From Dreissena polymorpha (Eukaryota > Mollusca > Bivalvia > Myida > Dreissenidae), in NCBI RefSeq assembly GCF_020536995.1, contig NW_026273363.1:74501-138500 (forward strand): a stretch of 64,000 bases of DNA, written 5' to 3'. The position numbers were made by a program, and so were the translations under genes. Below the pieces are notes generated by a model. The model had not been told where the DNA came from, did not search any database, and saw only the letters and a program-made list of their open reading frames with translations. This document shows, piece after piece, positions 28,301-36,012 of the stretch. The stretch's first letter is position 1. Each line of letters opens with the position of its first letter.

Positions 28301-28426
28301 AATAAGTCACAAAATGTGTATACCTGGATCCTTGTTTCTTTTTTCCCTATGGGGACGAGCATCTGTCGTCTGCAGCAAAGACGCAGCGATCAAGACGATA
28401 CAAACAGCGAGCAATAATTTAGTCAT
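6996..28426 (-). CDS. Secreted M12B zinc metalloprotease (ADAM/ADAMTS-like), 11 exons
   Basis: Eleven exons with GT..AG borders and matching phases join to 1641 nt (546 residues): 28426-28324, 27832-27630, 25324-25210, 24839-24704, 20715-20637, 20347-20261, 18515-18373, 17684-17520, 15970-15821, 9601-9454, 7307-6996. Order of parts: signal peptide (1 to about 23), prodomain (24-162) ending in a furin site RDRR at 159-162, reprolysin catalytic domain (about 163-393) with H339-E-x-x-H343-x-x-G-x-x-H349-D and Met-turn NIM at 360-362, Cys-rich module (about 395-457), Thr-rich stalk (459-493), hydrophobic C terminus (527-546). The zinc motif is complete, so the enzyme should be active, cutting matrix or surface proteins outside the cell. 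There is no room for a full disintegrin or thrombospondin module, so it is not a canonical ADAM or ADAMTS. The start is the first ATG of a clear signal peptide. No lesions were seen. Confidence 0.9.
7426..8598. mobile_element. 1.17-kb DNA transposon-like element with 19-bp TIRs
   Basis: The inverted ends CCAGAGCTACAGATAAGCT are identical, and a 6-bp direct repeat TTAAAC sits immediately outside both (7420-7425 and 8599-8604). It lies in protease intron 10. A short frame at 7665-7916 looks coding-like but is cut by a nested element. I do not recognise the family. Confidence 0.8.
7868..8255. mobile_element. Nested MITE with long inverted arms and 8-9 bp TSD
   Basis: The left arm contains GGGGGCTGGAACGGTGTT and is mirrored on the right (AACACCGTTCCAGCCCCC). 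A second inner pair (7970-7993 and 8134-8160, containing GCCATCAATCAG) continues the stem. TGATGGGGT flanks both sides (7859-7867 and 8256-8264), a length that fits a hAT-type insertion. It lies inside the 1.17-kb element and is therefore younger. Confidence 0.8.
8915..9399. mobile_element. MITE family D, copy 1
   Basis: About 485 bp, near-colinear with 19558-20038, with ends of the type GGGTGCAGGATCA. It lies in protease intron 10, about 55 bp from the exon 10 donor. The right tip is altered, so its target duplication is unclear. Confidence 0.75.
9454..9601 (-). CDS. Protease exon 10: Cys-rich module
   Basis: Begins RQNDCIADNGF and contains QCQKRTGYTKSTVCQE. The cysteine spacing recalls a shortened ADAMTS-type cysteine-rich/disintegrin-like module (ADAM_CR_2 class). 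Phase 2 in, phase 0 out. Confidence 0.85.
9690..10495. mobile_element. About 806-bp fold-back element with internal palindromes
   Basis: The outer ends match imperfectly over about 26 bp (TACGTTGGCATAGACGTGAC on the left; TACGGCGGCATAGAGGTGAC read inward from the right). Inside are many inverted copies of GCACTCCTCTTTT and of CGTTCCCACGACATA, giving several nested hairpins. No coding capacity. Confidence 0.7.
10645..15700. repeat. 37-bp minisatellite, about 130 copies, in protease intron 9
   Basis: The consensus reads ACATTTACAAAGATAGTCCT plus TTCTTACTTTCAACATC in the left part and GGCATTTACAAAGGAAATCA plus TATCTTACTTTCAACAG in the right. Blocks by variant: ATAGTCCTTTC (10.65-12.3 kb), GAAATCATATC (12.7-13.1 kb), GAAGTCATTTC (13.2-13.7 kb), and GAAATCATATC again (13.7-15.5 kb). 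A degenerate stretch joins the two halves near 12.3-12.6 kb. The unit is open in all three frames of the plus strand, giving spurious frames of up to 160 codons. Confidence 0.95.
15821..15970 (-). CDS. Protease exon 9: rest of the zinc motif and Met-turn
   Basis: Begins LGANHDSSEECPAG, supplying the third zinc ligand H349, then RNIMSASVF with the Met-turn methionine at 362. It closes with the C-terminal helix (CSVNQFIDHLK). The intron split inside the zinc motif is supported by matching phase 2 on both sides. Confidence 0.95.
16005..16178 (+). mobile_element. tRNA-derived SINE
   Basis: A tRNA-like head with A-box-like TGGCGTAGTGT and B box GGTTCGATCCC, then a non-tRNA body ending in an A-rich segment (AGCTAAAATAAA). 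The head does not fold into a full tRNA with a sound acceptor stem, so a functional tRNA is unlikely. Confidence 0.65.
16179..16456 (+). mobile_element. Repeat family E, copy 1
   Basis: Starts AACAAGAGATGGGTTTGTCGG, passes through GACCTTGCCCTTGACCTTTC and a short CAGA run, and ends ACCCCCTTTTTTAAAAGGGGG. A second copy at 29061-29726 has large internal expansions. Confidence 0.75.
16867..17130. mobile_element. MITE family C, partial copy
   Basis: Carries GATGTGAATCTAAATTTAGT and CGTTCATACGACACAAAGA, then AT-rich sequence ending AACACATATAAAAA. It matches the right part of the fuller copy at 21508-21905. Confidence 0.7.
17240..17507. mobile_element. MITE family A, full copy
   Basis: Family A is about 260 bp with ends of the form GTTCTGAGAAAACTGGGC. 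It has two inner palindromic blocks, each built on GATTAGCCTGTGCAGTCCGC and its inverse, flanked by GTGTCGTCCC. This copy lies in protease intron 8 and stops 13 bp from the exon 8 donor. Confidence 0.9.
17520..17684 (-). CDS. Protease exon 8: first half of the zinc motif
   Basis: Codes for GLLGYAFLGSVC (the family's G-x-A-x-x-G-x-x-C) and ends in ASHELGHA, giving the catalytic glutamate E340 and zinc ligands H339 and H343. A family A MITE lies 13 bp past the donor GTAAGT. Confidence 0.95.
17813..17968 (-). mobile_element. tRNA-derived SINE, minus strand
   Basis: On the minus strand it begins GGTTAGCGCCGTGGTTGGC (A-box-like), followed by a worn B box and a body ending in a run of C (seen as 13-14 G at about 17817-17831 on plus). 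Confidence 0.55.
18373..18515 (-). CDS. Protease exon 7: catalytic domain
   Basis: Includes EELRLFFNSEFTTNHHDFAM and ALTG, the helix and strand that in reprolysins precede the zinc helix (the H-D-x-A-x-x-L-T segment). Phase 0 in, phase 2 out, donor GTACGT. Confidence 0.9.
18570..18650 (-). mobile_element. SINE head fragment, minus strand
   Basis: The minus strand reads CTAGCGAGCGTCTGCCTAAA and GGTTCGATCCCCATGTAGG, a tRNA-like head with a clear B box but no body of any length. Confidence 0.5.
18832..19095. repeat. Repeat family F, copy 1
   Basis: The end GCCCGTTTAAAAACGGGGCG is a palindrome. It is followed by GC-rich CGGCGGGCGGGCTGGCGGG and then GTTTGTGGGAATTAAATCTC. Related ends occur at 31170-31420 and 35890-36012. 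Confidence 0.5.
19558..20038. mobile_element. MITE family D, copy 2 (481 bp, TSD GTACT)
   Basis: The ends CAGGGTGCATGATCACG and, read inward from the right, CAGGGTGCAGGATTAACG form imperfect TIRs. GTACT is repeated immediately outside both ends (19553-19557 and 20039-20043). Protease intron 6. Confidence 0.82.
20261..20347 (-). CDS. Protease exon 6: catalytic domain
   Basis: 29 codons (MNVFYASVKEVSDGQLDLYV and onward), phase 0 at both ends, donor GTAAGT. The methionine is internal, not a start. Confidence 0.88.
20637..20715 (-). CDS. Protease exon 5: catalytic domain
   Basis: Codes for FYDRHRGNTAAAEKEADLF, continuing the reprolysin fold. Ends in phase 0 at GAG|GTAGAC. Confidence 0.88.
20847..21083. 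mobile_element. MITE family B (piggyBac-like), copy 1
   Basis: Starts TTAACCCATTTATGCCTAGC and ends with the inverse (CTAGGCATAAATGGGTTAA). It has a TTAA at each border, CCC..GGG termini and a central palindrome GACGCCGCATAATGCGGCGTC. TTAA targets with CCC ends are the mark of piggyBac-type elements. Protease intron 4. Confidence 0.88.
21369..21490. mobile_element. MITE family A, left half
   Basis: GCTCTGAAAAAAGGGTTTTAATGC leads into the first palindromic block. The second half is absent, and sequence like family C follows. Confidence 0.7.
21508..21905. mobile_element. MITE family C, near-full copy
   Basis: About 400 bp from ATGCACGATTTTGTCAATTA through GAATTCGCCAGCATGTATAT and CGTTCATACGACACAAAGAC to AACACATATAAAAACC. 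It is inverted relative to the copies at 29823-30245 and 56620-57030. Confidence 0.75.
21944..22047. mobile_element. MITE family A, right half
   Basis: Second palindromic block (CAGACTGCACAGGCTAATG) with end GTACAGAGGAAGGCTCAT. It lies just left of the 41-bp array. Confidence 0.65.
22070..24692. repeat. 41-bp minisatellite, about 64 copies, in protease intron 4
   Basis: Unit: CATAAGGACCTATGCCCTAT followed by CAATAGGTATCATGTGCCACT. A minority of units have the perfect palindrome CCTATCGATAGG in place of CCTATCAATAGG. Variants (TGTTCC for TGTGCC, CACTAATAAGG, CACTCGTAAGG) recur in patterns that suggest amplification of multi-unit blocks. The last unit runs to within 12 bp of the exon 4 donor. 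Confidence 0.97.
24704..24839 (-). CDS. Protease exon 4: furin site and start of catalytic domain
   Basis: Codes for LLGRDRRSIHPSPGF and then the catalytic first strand (VVEVAFALDAAFMKQ). RDRR before S163 is a furin-type cleavage site. Donor A|GTACGT is chosen because only it keeps the frame into exon 5. The 41-bp minisatellite begins about 12 bp beyond it. Confidence 0.9.
25088..25198. mobile_element. MITE family A, right half
   Basis: Ends CCCAGTTTTCCCAGAACGAG, about 12 bp before the exon 3 donor of the protease gene. Confidence 0.75.
25210..25324 (-). CDS. Protease exon 3: prodomain with three cysteines
   Basis: Residues 103-140, with the motif FHFNGTSCYIGGEV, comparable to the C-Y-x-G-x-V segment of reprolysin prodomains, plus two more cysteines. 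A half copy of MITE family A ends about 12 bp inside the following intron. Confidence 0.88.
25325..27447. other. Protease intron 2, unassigned part
   Basis: No exon recognised. A 110-codon frame at 26956-27288 (plus) has no recognisable domain or splice context. A family C scrap (TGTCGTATGAACAAATCTGC) lies near 26093-26157. Confidence 0.45.
27448..27625. mobile_element. MITE family A, internally shortened, touching exon 2 donor
   Basis: Both palindromic blocks are present but shortened. The right end (GACACTTTACGCACGTGCAT) is truncated a few bases from the exon 2 donor, so the intron's first bases are GTGAG then MITE sequence. Confidence 0.8.
27630..27832 (-). CDS. Protease exon 2: prodomain
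   Basis: Residues 35-102, including the strand-like YEIEIEGFPVFELDLVL, resembling the M12B propeptide fold. The cysteine in RDSCKGSHKL is a possible cysteine switch. Donor GTGAG passes straight into MITE family A sequence. Confidence 0.88.
28324..28426 (-). CDS. Protease exon 1: signal peptide
   Basis: Begins MTKLLLAVCIVLIAASLLQ, a standard signal peptide likely cut after TTDA. It is followed by a basic stretch (RPHREKRNK). Donor GTATAC; ends in phase 1. Confidence 0.9.
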
Positions 28427-28661
28427 GGTGTCGGTGTAACCAATTAGCCTCTCGTAGTTAATTCATCTAACAATCTGCTTTTAATATCTGAAAAAAAATC
28501 GACAATTTCTTTTCTCAAGTTACCGACACTTCCATCGGTGCGGATAAAGTATGGCGCGGTTTTGCGCCTTATTTCTAAACAATGTATTTCTCATTTTTTC
28601 ATATAATTGCTCCGGGATCAGTGTTATGTTATTGGTGGTTTATAATGTACGTACATTTGTA

Positions 28662-28891
28662 TTAACCCATTCATGCCTAGCGTCCTGAAAAAAGGACATT
28701 GCAAACAGCGTAGACCCAGATGAGACGCCGCATAATGCGGCGTCTCATCTGGGTCTGCGCTGTTTGCTTTAAGAAATTTCTGTAAGAAATATTCTAAATA
28801 TAGAAATAAATATACCAGACACCCCTACTTTTGGAAATAAATTGATCCAATTTAGATGGATGGGAGAGTCCACTGGGCATAAATGGGTTAA
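28662..28891. mobile_element. MITE family B, copy 2
   Basis: Complete, with TTAA at both ends. It lies about 235 bp upstream of the protease start codon, in the presumed promoter region. Confidence 0.88.
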
Positions 28892-29249
28892 TTAATCCAT
28901 AAACAAAGAGCTGTCCCAAAACAACGCACTCGATTGTCCTTCCGTTTTGATACTATATTGTATATTTTCGGTTTTTTAATGTACATGTATAACGTATACT
29001 TAATGACCGCAAAGACAAATATGAATATTTGTGTAGTTATTAAGTAGTATAACTTATATTAAACAAGAGATGTGTTTGTTAGAAACACAATGCCCTCTAC
29101 TGTGCCGCTTTGAAAAAAAAGACCTTTGACCTTGAAGGATGACCTTGACCTTTCACCACTCAAAATGTGCAGCTCCGTGAGATACACATGCATTTAACTC
29201 TTTTTTTTTACCTTTGACCTTGAACACATGCAAGCCAAATATGAAGTTG

Positions 29250-29485
29250 CTATCTTCAATATTGCAAAAGTTATGACAAAACTTAAATATTGCAAAAGTT
29301 ATGAAAAACTTAAATATTGCAAAAGTTATGAAAAAACTTAAATATTGCAAAAGTTATGACAAAACTTAAATATTGCAAAAGTTATGACAAAACTTAAATA
29401 TTGCAAAAGTTATGACAAAACTTAAATATTGCAAAAGTTATGACAAAACTTTAATATTGCCAAAGTTATGATAAAACTTTAATTA
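29250..29485. repeat. 28-bp tandem repeat, about seven copies
   Basis: Unit ATATTGCAAAAGTTATGACA plus AAACTTAA, inside family E copy 2. Confidence 0.9.
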
Positions 29486-29515
29486 AGACAGACAGACAGA
29501 CACACAGACAGACAC

Positions 29516-29612
<97 letters not shown>

Positions 29613-29682
29613 CAGACAGACAGACAGAAAGACAGACAGGCAGGCAGGCAGGCAGGTAGGCAGGCAGACAGACAGACAGGCC
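29486..29682. repeat. (CAGA)n microsatellite
   Basis: Almost uninterrupted ACAG/CAGA repeats, passing to CAGG units near 29636-29665. It is an expansion of the short CAGA run present in family E. Confidence 0.97.
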
Positions 29683-29822
29683 AAAAACAATATACCCCCC
29701 TTTTTTTAAAGGGCGCATAAAAAGTTAAGTGACCAAGCCAATATACTAATATTTCAAATGTAAACTTTTAATTTACTTTTATTTAAAGGGAGCTTGTACG
29801 ATTTTTATATGTATTAAATTGT

Positions 29823-30245
29823 AATATATTGATAAAAACTATGTTACAATAACACAAAATAGGCAAGAAAAAGTGTACATTGAAGACGAATTTTATAAAA
29901 TGCAGCAAAGACAAATAAGCGCCCCGAGTCGATTGTGACGAAGATATTTCGTACATATTTTCCTACAATAACCGAAGCATTCGTCGTTTTATTAGGATCG
30001 GAGTCAGTGTTCGCGTGTCTTATGACAGGTATCGTTAGGAAACAAAATTGTGTCTTTGTGTCGTATGAACGCATGATATACATGCTGGCGAATTCGACTG
30101 AACGGATATTTTCGATTTAAGAATTAAATATCTGGCTTATTTCGCATGTTTCGACACATGTTCTTCTTACACTTTTTTAAATTTATATTATGTATAATAA
30201 GTTTATTGCACATTTTATATAAATTCATAAATATTTGACAAAATC
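29823..30245. mobile_element. MITE family C, full copy
   Basis: About 420 bp, from ATATTGATAAAAACTATGTT to AATATTTGACAAAATCGTGC. It includes GAATTTTATAAAATGCAGCA and TACATGCTGGCGAATTCGAC. Confidence 0.75.
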
Positions 30246-31095
30246 GTGCAATCTCATTTATATTTAATTTACTTTGCATGCATAGTCTGCATATACACAC
30301 AATGTCAGCGCAATACCTCCATCCAAACTCGAAGTTATTTAGCGGAAACTATGTTAAGCTTTGGTAACAGTAATCTGGACCCAATAATGAACTTGACCCA
30401 AATGGACCCTTCAGTGATCACACTCATGGTCTGTATTTGAGCTACCTAAAAACAAAATTACACATCAATATATCAATCGAATCTCAGTTATTGAGAGGAA
30501 ACTGTGTTGTCGTTGTTTGTTCGGCACAGTAATCTTGATACCTCTGGCTCCAAATACGATCCCACCCAAGGTCTGAATGTCAGTTACCTACACACGAAAT
30601 TACAGCAACATACACTAATCAAACTAAAGATATTGTACGGAGACTTCTTCTATTTTTAGTAATAGTATTCTTGACACCCCCCGGTCTTAAATACAATCCT
30701 ATGCTATATTAGCATGTTACCTACCTAGACAAAATGTTAGCATAATAACTAAATTCTAACTGACGTTTTATCTATTTTAGCAACAATGACATGGAACTTA
30801 ATGGCTTAAAATGCAACCACATGCAAGGTCTTCATGTTAGCTGGAGATATATTTCGTTGCATGCACACGTATTCCTTAAATTTCTACAATAAGCGGCATA
30901 ATTCTGCTAAATTTCAGGTCAGAGATATGGCCGATGGTTGTTGGTATCGCATGATGATCCAAAAGACGTGTGTGAAGTTTCAAATGGATAACTTTAGTTG
31001 TGACAGAAAAACGAACCTATTTTACTTTAACTTTAACCTGAATTTTACTCAGAACGCAAGTTTAACCGGGCTTTTCTTAGTACAAAAAGTAGCCT
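30246..31095. other. Intergenic, mostly unassigned
   Basis: No exon recognised. About 30880-31010 has the character of a dispersed repeat (CAGAGATATGGCCGATGG). Confidence 0.4.
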
Positions 31096-31168
31096 TTAAG
31101 CAAACAGCGCAGACCCTGATGAGACGCCGCATTATGCGGCGTCTCATCTGGGTCTACGCTGTTTGCTA
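31096..31168. mobile_element. MITE family B, central fragment
   Basis: Only the core AAGCAAACAGCGCAGACC with the GACGCCGCATTATGCGGCGTC palindrome. Both TTAA ends are missing. Confidence 0.75.
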
Positions 31169-31169
31169 A

Positions 31170-31420
31170 GGGCATAATTCTGCTCCAAGGCTAATCACAG
31201 TTATAGGCATTGATTCGGGCCATAACTCTATTAAGTTCTTTAAGCGCTCTGGCTGGTTATCAAACATGGTCGAGATATTATGCCAACAAACATTATCTCC
31301 AAGTTTAGAATGATCCGATTTAAACTTTTTGAGATATTGAGCGGACATCGTTTTCCAGGACACCGCCCGCTACGGGTGTTCCCATAATACGGCCGGTTTT
31401 TTGAACAGGCGAATAAAAAC
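31170..31420. repeat. Repeat family F, copy 2
   Basis: Reads GGCATAATTCTGCTCCAAGG on the left and ends CGGGTGTTCCCATAATACGG. It shares the GTTCCCATTATTCG-type end with 35890-36012. Confidence 0.5.
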
Positions 31421-32067
31421 ACAATACAATTCTATTTACTTACTGTTTGTGTATGTTTCGTCATCCAACTCAAGATCGTGTTGAACACTAATTTTAATCC
31501 GTATATTGGAGACTCTATTTTCCGACTTTGATAACAATGATGTTTCGCTTCAACGACTTGACTAATTGTTGTTACTAGGAACTCCTTTAAAACTGGTTTT
31601 TTCTGCTAATATAAATCGGTTACAAATAGACATCTTACAAATCCACGAGGTTGTGCATTATCATTCTAGTTGATGTGAACTCAAATCGCACCTTTGGTGT
31701 AAAAAGGTACTATGTGACATTTCATATCGCACCTTTTTGCAACAATGGGGCGAATCATGTGTCAATGTGTGAATAGATCTATCCCGGAAAAGCACGAGTT
31801 TAGAAAAACCCACTAATCACCCCGGTACAGACAACGCTGGTCAATTAAATCAACCAATGATAGCTTACTTGAAATTATAACGGTTGATACGGTGTGTGAT
31901 TTTGAAAGGATTATAAATGGGTCATGTTTATTTGTACCAGCAGATTAGAGGGTTTTTCCAAAAAGTAGCTTTTTCCGGGATACATGTATAGTCATGCGAT
32001 ACAAGTGCACATAACAGCCAAAAAGTTATTTGTCGCTCGGGATAAGAGGAGTTCCGTTTAAAGTATA

Positions 32068-32335
32068 TGAGACGCGCTCTGAGAAAAGTCGATTTAATGC
32101 ATGTGCGTAGAGTGTCGTCCCAGATTAGCCTGTGCACTGCACACATGCTAATCAGGAAAAAAGACACTTTCCGCTTGTATGGTATTTTTCGTTCAGAGAA
32201 AGTCTTTCGTTAGCGAAAATCCTGTTTAGGCGGAAAGTGTCGTCCCTGATGAGCCTTTGCGGGATACACATGCTAATCTGGGACGACACATTACGCACAT
32301 GCATTAAACCCCGTTTTCACAGAGCGAGGCTCATA
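32068..32335. mobile_element. MITE family A, full copy
   Basis: Ends GAGACGCGCTCTGAGAAAAG and TTCACAGAGCGAGGCTCAT, with both palindromic blocks present though worn. Confidence 0.85.
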
Positions 32336-32407
32336 TTGGTGGAATCACGAATACGCGAACGTCACAAAATAACGGTCCGCTTGATGGTTGCCGATATCTG
32401 CCGAGGC

Positions 32408-33276
32408 CAGTCCCGGATTACCCATTAGGCAGAGTAGGCAGCTACCTACGGGCCCCGCGACTTTTAGGGGCCCCATGAGACCGTGACAGCTACCTACGGG
32501 CCCCGCGACTTTTAGGGGCCTCATGAGACCGTGACAGCTACCTACGGGCCCCGCGACTTTTAGGGGCCTCATGAGACCGTGACAGCTACCTACGGGCCCC
32601 GCGACTTTTAGGGGCCTCATGAGACCGTGACAGCTACCTACGGGCCCCGCGACTTTTAGGGGCCTCATGAGACCGTGACAGCTACCTACGGGCCCCGCGA
32701 CTTTTAGGGGCTCCATGAGACCGTGACAGCTACCTACGGGCCCCGCGACTTTTAGGGGCCCCATGAGACCGTGACAGCTACCTACGGGCCCCGCGACTTT
32801 TAGGGGCCTCATGAGACCGTGACAGCTACCTATGGGCCCCGCGACTTTTAGGGGCCCCATTAGACCGTGACAGCTACCTACGGGCCCCGCGACTTTTAGG
32901 GGCCTCATGAGACCGTGACAGCTACCTACGGGCCCCGCGACTTTTAGGGGCCTCATGAGACCGTGACAGCTACCTACGGGCCCCGCGACTTTTAGGGGCC
33001 TCATGAGACCGTGACAGCTACCTACGGGCCCCGCGACTTTTAGGGGCCTCATGAGACCGTAACAAACGAATTTTATTTTACTTACCCACCTTTAACTTTA
33101 CCTTTAAAAGGACATAGTCACGTTTTATGTATTGCTAGCCTTGGCACTGGTTAGCTAATTTAAACGATTGAAATCGACTGGGCACTGGCCTTCTAGTAGG
33201 CGCACTAGGCCGACTAGGAGCCTGGGCTCCAAAAGTGTCAATGCCTTTGGGTCACACGGTGCTTAATCCGGCACTG
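32408..33276. mobile_element. Non-autonomous hAT-type element with internal satellite
   Basis: The left end CAGTCCCGGATTA and the right end, read inward (CAGTGCCGGATTAAG), are TIRs. The 8-bp flanks GCCGAGGC (32400-32407) and GCCGAAGC (33277-33284) differ by one base, as an 8-bp hAT target duplication would after some decay. The interior is dominated by a 48-bp tandem repeat. No transposase. Confidence 0.85.
32437..33060. repeat. 48-bp satellite, 13 copies, inside the hAT-type element
   Basis: Unit CAGCTACCTACGGGCCCCGC followed by GACTTTTAGGGGCCTCATGAGACCGTGA. Because 48 is a multiple of 3, one minus-strand frame stays open through all units (235 codons repeating MRPLKVAGPVGSCHGL). This is a by-product of the unit length; there is no sign of an independent gene. 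Confidence 0.95.
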
Positions 33277-33284
33277 GCCGAAGC

Positions 33285-35142
33285 AATTTGCAACGGAGGC
33301 GTTGACATAAAATGCAGATATTTTAAAAACAGGGTACTCTCAGTACTAATCATATGGATATATTTCTGATAACTCACCCCAATCTGTGAGTGTATTGTAA
33401 GATTGAGTGAATACTACATGAACTGTTTTTTGCTAATAATACCCCTTTGTTTATGGTGAGATGTTGTTTTTTAATTCAATACTATTGTATTGGTATATAT
33501 CTAAACTGTTTCAATGTTCTGTCTGGCTTTGTAGAAGCAAGAAAGATTACCATTGTCCCATAACTTAGTGTATCACATCGTATTACGCGTCACGTCGATG
33601 GCAGATTGTTCTGTCGATGACAGACAGTTGGACTCAACCGCGAACAACAGGTAGGTTATATATTCGTACGGTATATTTATATTACGCAAGTATGGCCAAA
33701 ATCATTGCTACGAACATATTGTCCATTGACTAAGGACGCCACCAGGTAATTCTGGACTCGTTGTTCAAGTTTTTAAAGAAATGTAAGCGAGTTAAAAGTG
33801 ACAGTTTCCGAAACATCACTGACAGATTTTTGTTCAAAATATTTCAAGTTTCAAATAAATGACTGCATTTCGTGTTATATACTTACGCATTTATCCCTAA
33901 GGGATACGTAAGCCAAATATCCGTCCCTTGAGTTGTTTCAGGATCATGTCACAGGCGTCCAAACTGACCCTGTCGAAAAAAAATGACGCCGTAGCAGGCA
34001 AATATGTATTTTAAATGATGCCGATGATGGTAGAAACGCTGTATAAGATGCTAACGAAGATGACAGACTGTCAAAATAACTATTGTATTTATTTCTCTCT
34101 TCTTTTTGTACTTTTATATACAATTAAGAGGCGAAACTGTCCTTTGTAATATATTCTCAAAACGGGAAAGTTATGTGTGCTGTAGGTTTGTCGAAAATAC
34201 ATTCTCTGCCCGCAGTTATAGAAGTGAAAAATAATGTGTACGATCAAATTGCTCTGCACATACAGCGATTCACACGAAGAAATTATTTTTAATGAAATAT
34301 ATCATCAGAGGATCGAGCTGATACAAGCCGTGTTTTGCCAGAAAGAGCTTGTGATTTTTCTGAGAGTCCTGACTCATCTGAGTGTGACATTATTTGCTTA
34401 TCCAGGAGTTTTAGTAGCTTAATCAGTTTTGACTATGTTCTGTTATTCACAGATATGTAATCTGCATGTTATTGCTTGAACATTTATTTGTTTTGTAAAT
34501 ACATCCATATGGTAAAAATATATGTGACCATACATCACAGTGGCATACACTGTCTTTGGTATGTATTATGAAGATGCGGTATGAACTATTTATATTTACA
34601 AGTACCTTATTCATCATAACAAGTGTCTGTGTTGAATCATGCTTTCGTATATACGCAATTAATCCAAATGACCATGTCCGTCGACATAAAAATGTCCACC
34701 TCTTTAAGATTTTTAGAACTATCTTTATACGAGTTTTTTAGTTTTAAGAAATCATTTTGTTTGCTATCCAATGTTTAATTGTATTTCATTGTTAATGTTC
34801 TTTATAAGCTAGCCACACTGTTACAAACTCCGACAAGTCATATAAGTTAACCAGTCAGTCCTGTAAGTCCATGCATTATAACCATTTGCAATGTTTAAGT
34901 TAAAACAAAACAAAACACATATTATTTTGATTGCTCATTAAGCCAGTAATACCATCGTCGCAAAGATACAAGCGTCAGTGAAAAACAATCAGGCAGAGAT
35001 TGGAAATGTATCAACTGATTTCTTTTACTTTAAATTGTGACCTTGCCATTCTGAAAGGGACTTGGCGATGTACGCCAATCAATATGATTGTATAAACTGC
35101 AAAATCAAATCCTCCAGTTTCTAAATACTGTGTTTTTCATCT
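33285..35142. other. Intergenic, no gene established
   Basis: No repeat family recognised. A possible short first exon on the plus strand (33598-33650, ATG to CAG|GTAGGT) is recorded separately. I see no partner exon. Confidence 0.4.
33598..33650 (+). other. Possible plus-strand first coding exon (weak)
   Basis: ATGGCAGATTGTTCTGTCG gives MADCSVDDRQLDSTANNR, ending at a good donor (AACAACAG|GTAGGT). No domain and no identifiable second exon. Could be chance. Confidence 0.2.
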
Positions 35143-35368
35143 ACCCATTTATGCCTAGCGTCCTGAAAAAGGACATTGCAAACAGCGTAGACCCAGATGA
35201 GACGCCGCATAATGCGGCGTCTCATCAGGGTCTACACTGTTTGCTTAAACGAAATTCTGTAAGAAATATTCTAAAAATAGAAATAAATATACCAGACATC
35301 CCTAATTTTGGAAATAAATTGATCCAATTTAGAAGGATGGGAGAGTTCACTAGGCATAAATGGTTTAA
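35143..35368. mobile_element. MITE family B, copy
   Basis: Near complete. The left tip has lost its TTAA (now CTACCC) and the right tip reads TGGTTTAA. Confidence 0.85.
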
Positions 35369-35628
35369 CCTGTATTTGTGATCTTGACCTTGCAAACTCT
35401 GCTCATGCTAGATAAAGTTATTCACTATACAAAGTACCATTACGCTAATCACTTATGGAAATCTATATGAAAATCCATCCATGAAGGACAAATGTATCCT
35501 TTGGACAAAGTGTCGATAGGGAACTCATTCTTGGTTGTGACATTAAATCTTTTCACGCTGAGCACGAATGACAAGTTATTTAAATATCATTCCTTGTTGG
35601 ACAAAGTTATTTTCCAAACGAACATATG

Positions 35629-35888
35629 TGTCGTGTTCTGCGAAAACTGGGCAAAATGAATGTGCGTAAAGTGTCGTCCCAGATTAACCTGTGCAGTCCG
35701 CACAGGCTAATCAGGGACGACACTTTCCGCATTTATGACATTTTTCGTTTAAATGAAGTCTCTTGTTAGCGAAAATCCAGTTGAGGCGGAAAGTGTCTCC
35801 CTGATTAGCCTGTGAAGACAGCACAGGCTAATCTAGGACGGCACTTTACGCACATGCATTATGCCCAGTTTTCTCAGAACGAGACACA
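35629..35888. mobile_element. MITE family A, full copy
   Basis: Ends GTGTCGTGTTCTGCGAAAAC and TTTTCTCAGAACGAGACAC, with well preserved inner blocks. Confidence 0.9.
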
Positions 35889-36012
35889 AATATCAATCCT
35901 TGTTGGACAAAGTTATTTTCCAAACGAATATATACCACAGTCTGCAATGCCACCCGTGGGACGCCGCCTGCTCCTGTGTTCCCATTATTCGACTTTTTAA
36001 ACGGGCGTATAC
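35889..36012. repeat. Repeat family F, copy 3 (end only)
   Basis: GTTCCCATTATTCGACTTTT then AAACGGGCGTATACAAAA, matching the ends of the other F copies. It abuts a family A MITE. Confidence 0.5.

Larger units (their letters stand above)
29061..29726 (+). mobile_element. Repeat family E, copy 2, expanded
   Basis: Same ends as the 16.2-kb copy (AACAAGAGATGTGTTTGTTAG and TTTTTTTAAAGGG). The interior is swollen by a 28-bp tandem array and a CAGA microsatellite. Confidence 0.8.

Noticed and set aside
29466-29718. Minus-strand frames rich in CLSVCLSVCLSV
   Set aside because: Translations of the CAGA microsatellite.
32345-33052. 235-codon minus-strand frame of 16-residue repeats
   Set aside because: Explained by a 48-bp satellite whose length is divisible by 3, inside a non-autonomous transposon.
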